Shown in pieces: positions 8,519 through 17,756 of a stretch of DNA of 64,000 nt. The notes under the pieces were generated by a model, which saw only the letters and a list, made by a program, of their open reading frames with translations, did not search any database and was not told where the DNA came from. The stretch comes from Gammaproteobacteria bacterium (GTDB lineage Bacteria; Pseudomonadota; Gammaproteobacteria; UBA4575). The stretch spans positions 1 through 64,000 of the forward strand of contig JAPOYL010000021.1 in NCBI GenBank assembly GCA_026706595.1. The letters run 5' to 3'. The position numbers and the translations under genes are program-made. Every line of letters begins with the position of its first letter. The stretch's first letter is position 1.

Positions 8519-11500
8519 GCCGGAACGGAAGCCAACTGGGAGAGCCGGGCGGCCCGATCGCCTACATGGCGGGCAACAGCGTCGCGGCCAACCTGTTCAT
8601 GTTCGTCATACTGGCCGCAGGCCTGGTGGCACTGACCGGTCTGGAGCGGGAATCATGGTCCACGGTGGAATTCAATACCATCGAAGTCTCCGTGGCCTAT
8701 CCGGGCGCCACACCGGATGAGGTGGAAGAGTCGATCGTGGTCAAGATCGAGGAGCAGGTCAACTCACTGGGTGATGTCAAGCGGGTGAAGTCCGTGGCAG
8801 CTCCAGGGATGGCATCAGTGCGTGCTGAACTGAAGATGGGCGCGGACATAGGTCGTGCGCTGGATGAAATCAAAACTGTAGTGGGTCGTATCCAGTCTTT
8901 CCCCGCTGCAGCCGAGCGTCCGCAATTCAGGGAAATGACCAACCATCAGAGCGTGGTTCGTATCCTTGTCTATGGAGAAATCTCCGAGCGCTCCCTTAAA
9001 GAACTGGCATACCAGATCGAGGATGAGCTGACTTCGCTTCCGGCTGTGTCATCGGTCGAGACCAGCGCTGTACGGAATTATGAGATTTCCATCGAGGTCC
9101 CGCAGGCTCGCTTGCGTGCCTTGGGCATTACCCTGGCTGATATCGCAAATACGATTCGCCACGGATCCCTGGATCTGTCAGCAGGCAGGATCGAAACCCG
9201 GGAAGCCGAGGTGCGTGTCCGCACCCTGGGTCAGCGCTATGTCCAGCAGGATTTTGAGGAAATTGTCGTTCTCAGCAGAAATGACGGCACGGTCGTGCGA
9301 CTGGGAGACATCGCCAAGGTACGCGATGGCTTTCAGGACTCCGATCTGATCGTACATCATCAGAATCAGCGTGCTGCCTTTGTTGAAGTCTACCGGGCTG
9401 AAGGGGAGCGGGTGATGGATGTTACCACCACGGTGCGGGAACACGTTGTCAACGTGATCCGTCCGTCCCTTCCTGACGGTGTCGGAATCACGATCTGGAA
9501 CGATGATTCTCAGGACTACAAGGAACGCGTTAACCTTCTGCTCAAGAATGGAATTCTGGGTTTGATGCTTGTTCTGATCGCGTTGGCCCTGTTTCTTGAG
9601 ATTCGGCTTGCTGTGTGGGTTGCTGCAGGTTTGGCTATCTCGGGCATCGGCGCTCTGGCCGTGATGTTGGCGGCTGATATTTCGATCAACACGGTTTCCC
9701 TGTTCGCGTTTGTTTTGGCGATTGGCATTGTGGTCGACGATGCAATTGTGGTTGCCGAGCATATCCACCTTGAACGAAGCCGAGGTACGCCTGGCATTGT
9801 TGCAGCGATTCGCGGCACACGACGGATCAAAGTGCCTCTGGTTTTTGCCGTGCTGACTTCCGTCGCGGCTTTCACGCCGCTGTTCTTCATACCCGGGGGC
9901 ATCGGACAGGTATGGAAGGCCCTGCCGGTGATCATCATTGCGATGCTGCTGATTTCCCTGATGGAATCCCTGCTGATCCTGCCCAACCACCTGTCCAATC
10001 TGCATGGACCGGAATGGAAGCCTACCGGGCCAGTTAACCGGTTTTTTGCCCAGGTCCAGGGTACGGTTGACGAGTTGCTGGGCCGATTCGTGAAGGGTCC
10101 CCTGGATCGGGCACTGCACTTTGCCACCGCCCAGCCTGTTGTGACGCTGGCAGGCGCCATCGGCCTGCTGATTCTCAGTGTTTCATTTCTACCGGCAGGC
10201 ATTGTCGCCACATCCTTTGCAGATGTCGTGGAGGGTGATTTTGTGACCGCCACGCTTGAGATGCCGGATGGCACCACGGCGCAAAGGACGTACGAGGTTG
10301 CGCAGGAACTTGAAGCCGCCGGGCATCGGGTAATCGAACGAATCTCGGCCGAGCGGCCCGAAGGTGCCCCGCCGCTGCTTTCCGGGGTCACCGTGACCGT
10401 CGGCCAGGGGCCGCGGGTCGAGGGGGGCGGGTTGGCGCCGAAGCTTTCACTGAACCCGGAACCCAACATCGCCACGATCGAATTCAAGTTGCTGAGTGCA
10501 CAGCAGCGGGAGATTTCTACCGGGGCGATTGCCCAGGCATGGCGCGATGAGGTGGGTATCCTGCCATACGTTCGTGGTATCACTTTCAGTGGCAAGGTCT
10601 TTGACCTGGGCAATCCCATTGAAGTGGTACTGTCGCATCCGGAAGCGCAACATCTCAACCAGATCGCAGGTTCTGTGGTTCATGGCTTGCGCGAAGTGGA
10701 AGGTGTCTTTGATGTGCGGTCTGACCATACGCCGGGAGTCAGGGAAATCCAGCTGGAGTTGCGGCCCGAGGCCCGTACCCTTGGACTCACGCTTGAAGAA
10801 ATGGCACAGCAGGCCCGTGCTGCATTCTTTGGTGCAGAGGCCTTGCGGGTGCAGCGCGGTCGCGAAGAGGTACGGGTTTATGTGCGCTTGCCCAAAGACG
10901 AGCGCAATGCCATCACCGATGTCGAGGGGTACCTGATCCGCACTTCCACCGGGGCTGAGGTTCCGTTAAGTCAGGTTGCGACGTTCAAATCGGGCATTTC
11001 GCCACCCGCGATTCGCAGAAAGGACGGACAGCGCGTTGTTACCGTTACGGCAGATGTGGACCAGACCGTGATTACCGGCGGGGAAGCCAATGCTATTTTG
11101 GCGGATTCAATCCTTGCAGGACTCAAAGAGGCACATCCCGACCTGACCTATACGTTTGGAGGAGAACAACAGGAGCAAATTGAATCCCTGGGTGCACTGA
11201 AACGTGGCTTTGCGGTTGCAATGCTCATGATATTTGCGCTGCTGGCCATTCCCCTGCGTTCCTATGTCAAGCCATTTATCATCATGGCCATTATCCCGTT
11301 CGGGCTCATCGGTGCGATCTGGGGTCACCTGGCATTGGGAATCGCAATGAGTGCGGCATCCTTCATGGGTATATTCGGCCTGAGCGGTGTCGTCGTAAAC
11401 GATTCCTTGGTGATGATTGATTTCATCGACCAGAAACTCGACGAGGGGGTGCCGGCGAGAACTGCGATCATAGAGGGCGCAAAGGGACGCTTTCGTCCAA

Positions 11501-11739
11501 TCTTGCTTACTTCTGTGACTACTTTCCTCGGGTTCACGCCCCTTATCCTTGAGCGTGCAATCCAGGCACAGTTCCTGGTTCCATTTGCCGCATCACTCGG
11601 TTTCGGGATCATGATTACCACGGCCATATTGATGATGCTCATACCCGCACTGATGGCGATGCATCTTCACAGGAAAATCCGGCAAACGGAAGCAGGTGCG
11701 GACCTCGCCCCCGTGGCAACCGCCAGTCCTGCAGACTGA
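8515..11739 (+). CDS. RND-family efflux permease (AcrB/HAE type)
   Basis: This 1074-residue inner membrane proton antiporter has twelve predicted membrane helices in two repeats: one helix near residue 20, a large periplasmic loop, a cluster of five helices at about residues 340-490, and the same pattern in the second half. Transmembrane helix 4 carries the paired acids of the proton relay in GIVVDDAIVVAEH. The second half has the matching FGLSGVVVNDSLVMIDF. Length is standard. With the preceding lipoprotein and adaptor it forms a complete system. No repressor gene is adjacent, so control is not evident. Confidence 0.94.
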   Translation: MSRNGSQLGEPGGPIAYMAGNSVAANLFMFVILAAGLVALTGLERESWSTVEFNTIEVSVAYPGATPDEVEESIVVKIEEQVNSLGDVKRVKSVAAPGMASVRAELKMGADIGRALDEIKTVVGRIQSFPAAAERPQFREMTNHQSVVRILVYGEISERSLKELAYQIEDELTSLPAVSSVETSAVRNYEISIEVPQARLRALGITLADIANTIRHGSLDLSAGRIETREAEVRVRTLGQRYVQQDFEEIVVLSRNDGTVVRLGDIAKVRDGFQDSDLIVHHQNQRAAFVEVYRAEGERVMDVTTTVREHVVNVIRPSLPDGVGITIWNDDSQDYKERVNLLLKNGILGLMLVLIALALFLEIRLAVWVAAGLAISGIGALAVMLAADISINTVSLFAFVLAIGIVVDDAIVVAEHIHLERSRGTPGIVAAIRGTRRIKVPLVFAVLTSVAAFTPLFFIPGGIGQVWKALPVIIIAMLLISLMESLLILPNHLSNLHGPEWKPTGPVNRFFAQVQGTVDELLGRFVKGPLDRALHFATAQPVVTLAGAIGLLILSVSFLPAGIVATSFADVVEGDFVTATLEMPDGTTAQRTYEVAQELEAAGHRVIERISAERPEGAPPLLSGVTVTVGQGPRVEGGGLAPKLSLNPEPNIATIEFKLLSAQQREISTGAIAQAWRDEVGILPYVRGITFSGKVFDLGNPIEVVLSHPEAQHLNQIAGSVVHGLREVEGVFDVRSDHTPGVREIQLELRPEARTLGLTLEEMAQQARAAFFGAEALRVQRGREEVRVYVRLPKDERNAITDVEGYLIRTSTGAEVPLSQVATFKSGISPPAIRRKDGQRVVTVTADVDQTVITGGEANAILADSILAGLKEAHPDLTYTFGGEQQEQIESLGALKRGFAVAMLMIFALLAIPLRSYVKPFIIMAIIPFGLIGAIWGHLALGIAMSAASFMGIFGLSGVVVNDSLVMIDFIDQKLDEGVPARTAIIEGAKGRFRPILLTSVTTFLGFTPLILERAIQAQFLVPFAASLGFGIMITTAILMMLIPALMAMHLHRKIRQTEAGADLAPVATASPAD

Positions 11740-11910
11740 AGGCTGCACTCCCACCAATAGGCGGTGTACTGGTTGTTCTCCGGCACCGGCAAGCGCCTTG
11801 CAATTTCCGGTGTTTGAAGAGCCCCCGGCTGAAGCCAACGGCCGATCCTTCCCAGTCCATGCCAGATCCGGACTATTTTATTTTTAATATCAAATAGTTG
11901 TGCTGTACAG

Positions 11911-11925
11911 AATCACTCGGTGATT
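11911..11925. promoter_or_regulatory. 15-bp perfect inverted repeat upstream of the Rieske gene
   Basis: AATCAC-TCG-GTGATT is a perfect inverted repeat about 100 bp upstream of the Rieske start. Its right arm overlaps a TTGACA hexamer at 11924-11929. No good -10 box sits 16-18 bp after that hexamer, so the promoter itself is uncertain. The element looks like a repressor site. Confidence 0.35.
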
Positions 11926-12025
11926 GACACTCTTGGCCTGCAAATCACGTGAGGGCGTGGTATTTTATACAGGTTCCCGGCCTATGCTGAGGACCGCACC
12001 GATCCACACAGAATTCGGGTGAACA

Positions 12026-13096
12026 ATGCAAGCCAGTCAAGCTGAAAGTGACCCCCCCTTGCTGCATCCCTTTCCCGAGGGCTGGTATTTCATCGCCAGC
12101 CGTCAGTCCATCCTCAAGGAGAAGCTGATTCAGAAAACCTGGATGGGAAAGGAGATCGTCGCCTGGAGCGACAGGGAAGGGAGCATCTGCGTGGCCGAAT
12201 CGGTGTGTCCGCACATGGGTTCTGCACTGGGGCCTGCAGCGGGCGGGCAGGTGCGCAACGGTTGCATCGTCTGCCCGTTTCACGGCTTCGAGTACGACGT
12301 TACCGGACAGTGTGTGGCCACCCCGTTCGCCCCGCCGCCCAAGTCCGCCAGGCTCAGGGTATTCGAGACACGGGAGCTTCTTGGCCTTGTGTTTGCCTGG
12401 TGGGGCAGCCACGGAAGGCCCTCCCAGTGGAGCCTTCCCGAAGATCCCCCGACCGGGGCTGACTGGGGGGAGCTGGAATTTCGAACCCTGCAGTTTCCCG
12501 GCCATCCCCAGGAGACCACCGAGAATTCCGTGGACATGGCCCACCTGCGATACGTGCACGGCTACAGCAATGTACTCCGGACGGCATCCGTGACCGTGCA
12601 GGGCGCGCACCTGGAAAGCTGCTTTGATTTCAGACGAACCCAGTCTATTGCAGGAATCTTTAAGTTTGACTTCGATGTTTCCGCCATCGCTCACGTCTTC
12701 GGGGTGGGGTATTCGTTCGTGGAGATCCGTGAGCATACCCTGGGCATGGACTCGAGGTTGTGGGTGCTTGCAACCCCGGTGGATGGCACGCTTATCGAGC
12801 TGGTCCTGGTAGGCCAGTTGCGCGAGCTTCGCAAGCCAAAACGGCCCATCATCGGCATGCGTTTCATGCCGGTGGGGCTGCGCAGCCGGCTCATGGCGAA
12901 AATACTTGCCTCGGTGCAGAAACGTGACGTCCTGCAGGATGTCACGGTCTGGAGCCGGAAACAGTATCGGCCCAATCCCCGATTGTGCCGCTCGGATGGC
13001 GAGGTCGCGGTGTATCGGCGCTACTGCGAGCAGTTCTATCCGGACCGCCGGGAAAGCGGTGAAGGCCTGTACGAACTGCAGTCTATCCAGTCATAG
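12026..13096 (+). CDS. Rieske non-heme iron oxygenase (KshA / DAF-36-like)
   Basis: This 356-residue protein has an N-terminal Rieske 2Fe-2S domain with ligands C61/H63 (CPHMG) and C83/H86 (CPFHG). The catalytic domain has the mononuclear iron motif ENSVDMAHLRYVHG, giving D170, H173 and H178, and a plausible third ligand D305 in LQDVTVWS. Such proteins hydroxylate or desaturate using electrons from a separate reductase, which is not adjacent. The overall pattern resembles the KshA/cholesterol 7-desaturase branch, so a steroid-like or other hydrophobic substrate is possible but only inferred. It converges on the GPP34-P450 gene, 60 bp away. Confidence 0.85.
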   Translation: MQASQAESDPPLLHPFPEGWYFIASRQSILKEKLIQKTWMGKEIVAWSDREGSICVAESVCPHMGSALGPAAGGQVRNGCIVCPFHGFEYDVTGQCVATPFAPPPKSARLRVFETRELLGLVFAWWGSHGRPSQWSLPEDPPTGADWGELEFRTLQFPGHPQETTENSVDMAHLRYVHGYSNVLRTASVTVQGAHLESCFDFRRTQSIAGIFKFDFDVSAIAHVFGVGYSFVEIREHTLGMDSRLWVLATPVDGTLIELVLVGQLRELRKPKRPIIGMRFMPVGLRSRLMAKILASVQKRDVLQDVTVWSRKQYRPNPRLCRSDGEVAVYRRYCEQFYPDRRESGEGLYELQSIQS

Positions 13097-13137
13097 CGAT
13101 CTCAAAGAGACCACTCATATAAACGAATGGGCCTGTG

Positions 13138-13158
13138 GCGGCACGCGCCGCTGTTTTT
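13138..13158 (+). terminator. Rho-independent terminator after the Rieske gene
   Basis: The short hairpin GCGGC-acgc-GCCGC is followed by TG and five T residues. It sits 41 bp after the Rieske stop and touches the stop codon of the convergent P450 gene. Confidence 0.55.
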
Positions 13159-15163
13159 AATGGAGGCTTATGGGATTCCTGGCTTCGGCAACGTGAAACT
13201 TCATTTTCTTGTTCGGTGCCGAGGTCGGAAAGGGGTTGATGCCCAGCTTGTAGTTGTCGGGCTTCAGTTCCAGCCTGAAGTGATGGGCGATGAGCAGGAG
13301 ATTGACCATCATCTGCAAATTGACCCAGCGATGTCCGAGGCAGGCATGCGTGCCGAGTCCGTAGGGCGCGTAGGCACACGGGATCAGGTGTTCCTGACGC
13401 TCTTTATTGTAGCGCTCGATGTCAAACTTCATCGGGTCCTTGAACACATCATCCATGTAGTGTGTGGCGGTCTGGCATACCAGCAAGCGGGTTCTGGAGG
13501 GCACCTCGTACTCATCGATGACGCAGTTATTCATCGCCGTTCGCAGCTGCCAGGGGATCACAGGAAACATGCGTTCGGTTTCAAGAAACACCCGGTGGGC
13601 GACATCGATATTTGACGGCTCAAAATCCTTCGCATCCGGTTCCCTTCCGTTGCCGAACAAGGCATCCGCTTCCTGGCACACCTGCTCATACAAATCGGGA
13701 TGACTCACCATGCAGTACAACGCGAAAGCCAGTCCGCTGCCAAGATAGATGCTGGCGACCATCGAGGCTACGAACGGAAATACGATATCTGTTTCGGGCA
13801 GGAACTGCGGGTCGCTTCTGTGAAGTTCGAGAACGGCATCGGCAAGGTCTGGATGCTGCCCCTCCCGCTGTGCCGGCGTGTGCGTGGCATGGATAGATTC
13901 GACAAGCTTTCGAACCGCCTTCTTGGCTCGATTCATGCGTGGTGTGTGCAGCAGGATTTTCGGTGTCATCCCGGACACGTGGGCGTTCAGCGCACGGTGC
14001 TCGTAGGCCAGAAGGTCATCAACATAGTCGGCACAGTCCACGCTGATCATGAGATGGGAAATCTGGCTGCTGACATGGTTCTGGCAGGCTTTGGCCGCGC
14101 TCAGCATGGCGCCCGGCTGCCATTGGCTGAGGGATTTCCGGCACAGCTCAATAAGCTGCGGGAGCTTTTGGGAAAGATTGGCCCTTGAATACACGTAGCG
14201 CAGTGATTTTCTCAATCGGTAGTGTTCCGCCCCGTCCATGCCCGGCAACGTGCGCGATGCACCAAATTCGCCTTCCAGATTCCTGATGTAGTCTTTCGAG
14301 CGAAGATAAAACCTTCCTTTTTTCTGAACCCACTGATTGGTATTCAGACCGATCAGCAGGAGCAATTTCTGCCCCTCTATCTTCATCGGTGCCTCAACGA
14401 CCGGTCCGTACTTGTCATGAATCTGGCAGAGGGCCCTGGATATGAAGCCCTTGCGGAAATTCGAGTTGCCCAGGATGTCGGATATCTTCATCTTGGGGAT
14501 GGGCTTGGTCCGGATGCTGTGTTTCGTCTTCGGCTGGATGGTGCTTAGCTTGACGGCCTTGGAGATCGACTGGCCGACCAGGTCCATCGAGGCCAGCATT
14601 TCGATGCGCTCGATTTTCTCCTGGTAGTCTTCCTCGCTGAGAATGAGCTTGAATCCCCCGCATGTATGCATGAGGCAGATGAGGATGACATCACGGGGAT
14701 CCGGGATGACGTCGTTCAGGATGACGTTCAGGATTCTTGACTTGGCCTCCTCCCGGGATGAGCCATCGACCTTGGGGTAGGTCTTGGTACGGGAAACGGA
14801 TCGTGACAATGTCCAGAACCCGCCTGATTCGTGTTCCAGGACCCCCTTTTCAACCAAGCGGTCCAGTGCAGTTTCGACGATATCTTCGGAAAGCGGGGTA
14901 TTTTTTTCTATCCAGTACTGGGTGTTATAGGTGTCCTGTGCTTCGCTGATCTTCTTCAGTGAGGGATCGAGCAAGGGGTCGCCGGTCGGGCTCTCATCGA
15001 TCAGATGCAAGGAGTCCAGATCGGTGTCAATCCGAAATTCCAGGGCAAGGTCGGCGATTACCGCACCCGCGATGACGCACGAGAAGTCCCAGCCCGGCAC
15101 CATCTCGAGGTAGCCGCTTTGCTCATCGAGCATCAAAAGGAGCAGTTCTTCAATCAGGCGCAC
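13157..15163 (-). CDS. GPP34 (GOLPH3-like) domain fused to cytochrome P450
   Basis: One uninterrupted 668-residue frame holds two domains. Residues about 1-205 match the GOLPH3/GPP34 family: the start (V)RLIEELLLLMLDEQSGY, PTGDPLLD at 59-66 and the later helices with PDPRDVILICLMH. Residues about 240-660 are a cytochrome P450: HxxxR at 314-318 (C helix), ExxR as E528-R531, and the heme loop YGLGTHACLG with ligand C608. The usual I-helix acid-threonine pair is not visible; the region reads SIYLGSGLAFAL. The GTG start at 15163 fits the GPP34 N-terminus. GOLPH3 binds PI4P at Golgi membranes in eukaryotes; bacterial GPP34 roles are unknown. Sampled base composition is lower in GC than both neighbours, which hints at transfer. 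The P450 substrate is unknown. Confidence 0.88.
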   Translation of the reverse strand: MRLIEELLLLMLDEQSGYLEMVPGWDFSCVIAGAVIADLALEFRIDTDLDSLHLIDESPTGDPLLDPSLKKISEAQDTYNTQYWIEKNTPLSEDIVETALDRLVEKGVLEHESGGFWTLSRSVSRTKTYPKVDGSSREEAKSRILNVILNDVIPDPRDVILICLMHTCGGFKLILSEEDYQEKIERIEMLASMDLVGQSISKAVKLSTIQPKTKHSIRTKPIPKMKISDILGNSNFRKGFISRALCQIHDKYGPVVEAPMKIEGQKLLLLIGLNTNQWVQKKGRFYLRSKDYIRNLEGEFGASRTLPGMDGAEHYRLRKSLRYVYSRANLSQKLPQLIELCRKSLSQWQPGAMLSAAKACQNHVSSQISHLMISVDCADYVDDLLAYEHRALNAHVSGMTPKILLHTPRMNRAKKAVRKLVESIHATHTPAQREGQHPDLADAVLELHRSDPQFLPETDIVFPFVASMVASIYLGSGLAFALYCMVSHPDLYEQVCQEADALFGNGREPDAKDFEPSNIDVAHRVFLETERMFPVIPWQLRTAMNNCVIDEYEVPSRTRLLVCQTATHYMDDVFKDPMKFDIERYNKERQEHLIPCAYAPYGLGTHACLGHRWVNLQMMVNLLLIAHHFRLELKPDNYKLGINPFPTSAPNKKMKFHVAEARNPISLH

Positions 15164-15210
15164 GGTTTTTCTTTCTGGTAAAAGTGTCTAAATACGGTCA
15201 GCTATCGACC

Positions 15211-15220
15211 GACAGCTGTC
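15211..15220. promoter_or_regulatory. 10-bp perfect palindrome upstream of the P450 gene
   Basis: GACAGCTGTC is its own reverse complement. It lies about 50 bp upstream of the P450 start, next to the larger inverted repeat at 15222-15254. Confidence 0.3.
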
Positions 15221-15221
15221 T

Positions 15222-15254
15222 AACCCAGTGATTGTACTATATTTGCACTGGGTT
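15222..15254. promoter_or_regulatory. Large inverted repeat upstream of the P450 gene, likely operator
   Basis: AACCCAGTG and CACTGGGTT form a perfect 9-bp inverted repeat around a 15-bp AT-rich core. On the minus strand the core contains -10-like sequences (TATAGT, TACAAT) about 60-80 bp from the P450 start. The layout is typical of a dimeric repressor covering a promoter. No regulator gene is adjacent. Confidence 0.5.
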
Positions 15255-15622
15255 GCAGGTCATTTCGACGGGGATGCCCCCTGATGCACTGGGAGCACCT
15301 GCCGCGACCCGGTGCCGTGACGCGCGCATGGCAATGCGCTTGGATGGGATCAGCACACGAGCTGATGCCAGGGCAGCGCCAGTACCCTGGCAGAAATTTC
15401 CCTGTTCCCGATCCGCGTTTTCAACCCGTTGTCCTGTCTCGCGAACATCTTCATACGGGATATTTACTTTAAATCGGACATCTGGCTTTATGCCGCGTTG
15501 AGGGAAGTTTTGGCGCGATTGGATGATTCTGCAGACTGATTTCCTGCGGCGGGCCGCCCCGGCGGCTATTGCCCCGTCTGGGCAAGTATTTCACAATAGC
15601 GCCCCCGGAAGCGGGATGACAG

Positions 15623-15653
15623 GGTCCTGTGGCAAGCAGGACCTTTTCTATTT
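15623..15653 (+). terminator. Terminator-like hairpin in the tkt leader
   Basis: GGTCCTG-tggcaag-CAGGACC is a perfect 7-bp stem followed by TTTTCTATTT. It lies 68 bp upstream of the tkt start and points the same way. It may end an upstream short transcript or act as an attenuator for the tkt operon. Confidence 0.55.
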
Positions 15654-15721
15654 GGGACATTGACGATCACAAGAACGGTTTTGATGGACACCTGGCTGCA
15701 CAGGCCGGCAGGAATCTTCTA

Positions 15722-17719
15722 ATGGAGAATCGACTGGAACTTGCCAATGCGATCCGTGCCCTCAGCATGGATGCCGTGCAGTGTGCAAACTCCGGGCATC
15801 CCGGCATGCCGATGGGCATGGCCGATATTGCCGAGGTGCTCTGGAATGACTACCTGAAGCACAATCCGAACGATCCCCAGTGGCCGGATCGTGACCGTTT
15901 CGTGCTGTCCAACGGCCACGGTTCCATGTTGCTGTATTCATTACTGCACCTGACCGGGTACGAGGTCTCCATGGAAGAGATCCGCAACTTCCGGCAACTG
16001 CATTCGAGGACTCCGGGTCACCCGGAGTACGGCGATACTCCAGGTGTGGAAACCACGACAGGCCCGCTGGGACAGGGGCTTGCGAATGCGGTCGGCATGG
16101 CGCTTGCGGAAAAGGTTCTGGCCGCGACCTTCAACCAGGACGACTTGGACATCGTCGACCACTACACCTACGTGTTTGCAGGCGATGGCTGCCTCATGGA
16201 GGGGATCTCGCATGAAGCGTGCTCCCTTGCTGGCACGCTCGGGCTCGGCAAGCTGATCGTGTTTTACGATGACAACGGCATTTCAATCGACGGCGAGGTT
16301 GCGGGCTGGTTCACCGACGACACGCCGAAGCGGTTCCAGTCCTATGGATGGCATGTCATTGCAGATGTCGATGGTCACGACAGCACCCAGATCACGAACG
16401 CCATCGAGAATGCCCGAGATGCGCTGACCCGTCCCACCCTGATCTGCTGCAAGACGGTGATCGGCTGGGGGGCACCGAACAAACAGGGTACGGCAGCCAC
16501 CCACGGTGCGCCGCTGGGCGAAGAGGAGATTGAACAGGCGCGCACCCGAATCGGCTGGTCGCACCCGCCTTTCCATATCCCCGAGTCCGTGTACGGCCAA
16601 TGGGATGCCACGGATAAGGGCCGGGCACGGCAGTCCCTGTGGGAAGAAAAATTTGCACAGTACCAGCAGCAGCACCCGCAGCTGGCCGCCCAATTCTCAA
16701 GAAGGATGCAGGGGGTCTTGCCGCCGGACTGGGATGCGGAATCGGAAAAGGTGGTCCAAAAGGCGGTTGCCGAAGGACAGACCGTGGCCACGCGCAAGGC
16801 CTCGGAACTTGCCCTGGAGGGCTACGCGAGCCTGCTCCCCGAGATCATCGGAGGCTCGGCGGACCTGACCGGCTCCAACAATACCTGGTGGTCCGGTTCG
16901 GTGGCCGTGAGCGCAGCGCATGCGCCGGGAAACTACATCTATTACGGGGTGCGGGAGTTTGGCATGTCGGCGCTCAACACAGGCATTGCCCTGCATGGGG
17001 GGTTCATCCCCTACAGCGCCACCTTTCTCGTATTTTCGGAGTATGCACGCAATGCTCTGCGCATGGCGGCCCTGATGGGGCAGAGAAACATTTTCGTATA
17101 CACCCACGATTCAATCGGGCTCGGGGAAGACGGCCCGACCCACCAGGCCGTCGAACAGCTTGCCACGCTTCGGTACATTCCGAACATGTCGGTATGGCGT
17201 ACCGCGGATACGGTAGAAACCGCTGTTGCATGGAAATATGCCATCGAACGCGACAGCGGGCCCACCAGCCTGGTCTTTTCACGCCAGAACCTGCCTTTCA
17301 TACAGCGAAGCCCGGAACAGGTCGATCGCATTGCCAGGGGCGGCTATGTGCTGCTCGACTGCGACGCAGTTCCGGAGATCATACTGATCGCGACCGGCTC
17401 CGAGCTTGGAATCGCGTTGCAGGCTGCAGAAACATTGAGCGCCCAGGGCCGGCAGGTGCGCCTGGTTTCCATGCCGAGTACGGATGTATTTGATGCGCAG
17501 GACGAGGCGTACAGGGAATCCGTGTTGCCTGCTGCCGTTCGGACCCGTCTGGCCATCGAGGCGGGCGTGCCGGACTACTGGCTGAAGTACGTGGGCCTCG
17601 AGGGAGATACCATCGGGATCTCCACTTTCGGGGCATCCGCGCCCGGTCAGACCGTAATGCAGCATTTTGGCTTTACCAGCGATCGCATCGTCGAGCACGC
17701 GGTGGCAATGCTCGACTGA
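15722..17719 (+). CDS. tkt: Transketolase
   Basis: Transketolase moves two-carbon units between sugar phosphates with thiamine diphosphate, serving the pentose phosphate pathway and, in autotrophs, the Calvin cycle. The 665-residue product (E. coli 663) has [15 protein letters not shown] at the N-terminus, the thiamine diphosphate motif region [13 protein letters not shown] and [11 protein letters not shown] in the pyrimidine-binding domain. I moved the start from 15629 to the ATG at 15722, where the family begins; AGGAA precedes it. It heads tkt-gap-pgk-pyk-fba. Confidence 0.97.
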   Translation: MENRLELANAIRALSMDAVQCANSGHPGMPMGMADIAEVLWNDYLKHNPNDPQWPDRDRFVLSNGHGSMLLYSLLHLTGYEVSMEEIRNFRQLHSRTPGHPEYGDTPGVETTTGPLGQGLANAVGMALAEKVLAATFNQDDLDIVDHYTYVFAGDGCLMEGISHEACSLAGTLGLGKLIVFYDDNGISIDGEVAGWFTDDTPKRFQSYGWHVIADVDGHDSTQITNAIENARDALTRPTLICCKTVIGWGAPNKQGTAATHGAPLGEEEIEQARTRIGWSHPPFHIPESVYGQWDATDKGRARQSLWEEKFAQYQQQHPQLAAQFSRRMQGVLPPDWDAESEKVVQKAVAEGQTVATRKASELALEGYASLLPEIIGGSADLTGSNNTWWSGSVAVSAAHAPGNYIYYGVREFGMSALNTGIALHGGFIPYSATFLVFSEYARNALRMAALMGQRNIFVYTHDSIGLGEDGPTHQAVEQLATLRYIPNMSVWRTADTVETAVAWKYAIERDSGPTSLVFSRQNLPFIQRSPEQVDRIARGGYVLLDCDAVPEIILIATGSELGIALQAAETLSAQGRQVRLVSMPSTDVFDAQDEAYRESVLPAAVRTRLAIEAGVPDYWLKYVGLEGDTIGISTFGASAPGQTVMQHFGFTSDRIVEHAVAMLD

Positions 17720-17756
17720 TAGATGATTTGTTTTCGAGATAAGTACGGAGAAAGTG

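Larger units (their letters stand above)
15164..15721. other. 558-bp intergenic region between the GPP34-P450 gene and tkt
   Basis: No convincing gene lies here; the plus-strand ORFs at 15232-15501 and 15284-15472 look random. The left part holds the P450 operator candidates and the right part a terminator-like hairpin in the tkt leader (separate entries). The middle, about 15530-15620, is GC-rich and could fold, but I recognise no riboswitch family. Confidence 0.6.

Noticed and set aside
9178-10119. 313-residue minus-strand ORF inside the RND pump gene
   Set aside because: The plus strand encodes a full RND permease; the minus product is polar, low-complexity and motif-free.
15232-15501. 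Small ORFs between the P450 gene and tkt
   Set aside because: They have no ribosome site, odd composition and no recognisable features.
16639-17493. 284-residue plus-strand ORF inside tkt
   Set aside because: It is an out-of-frame shadow of transketolase.
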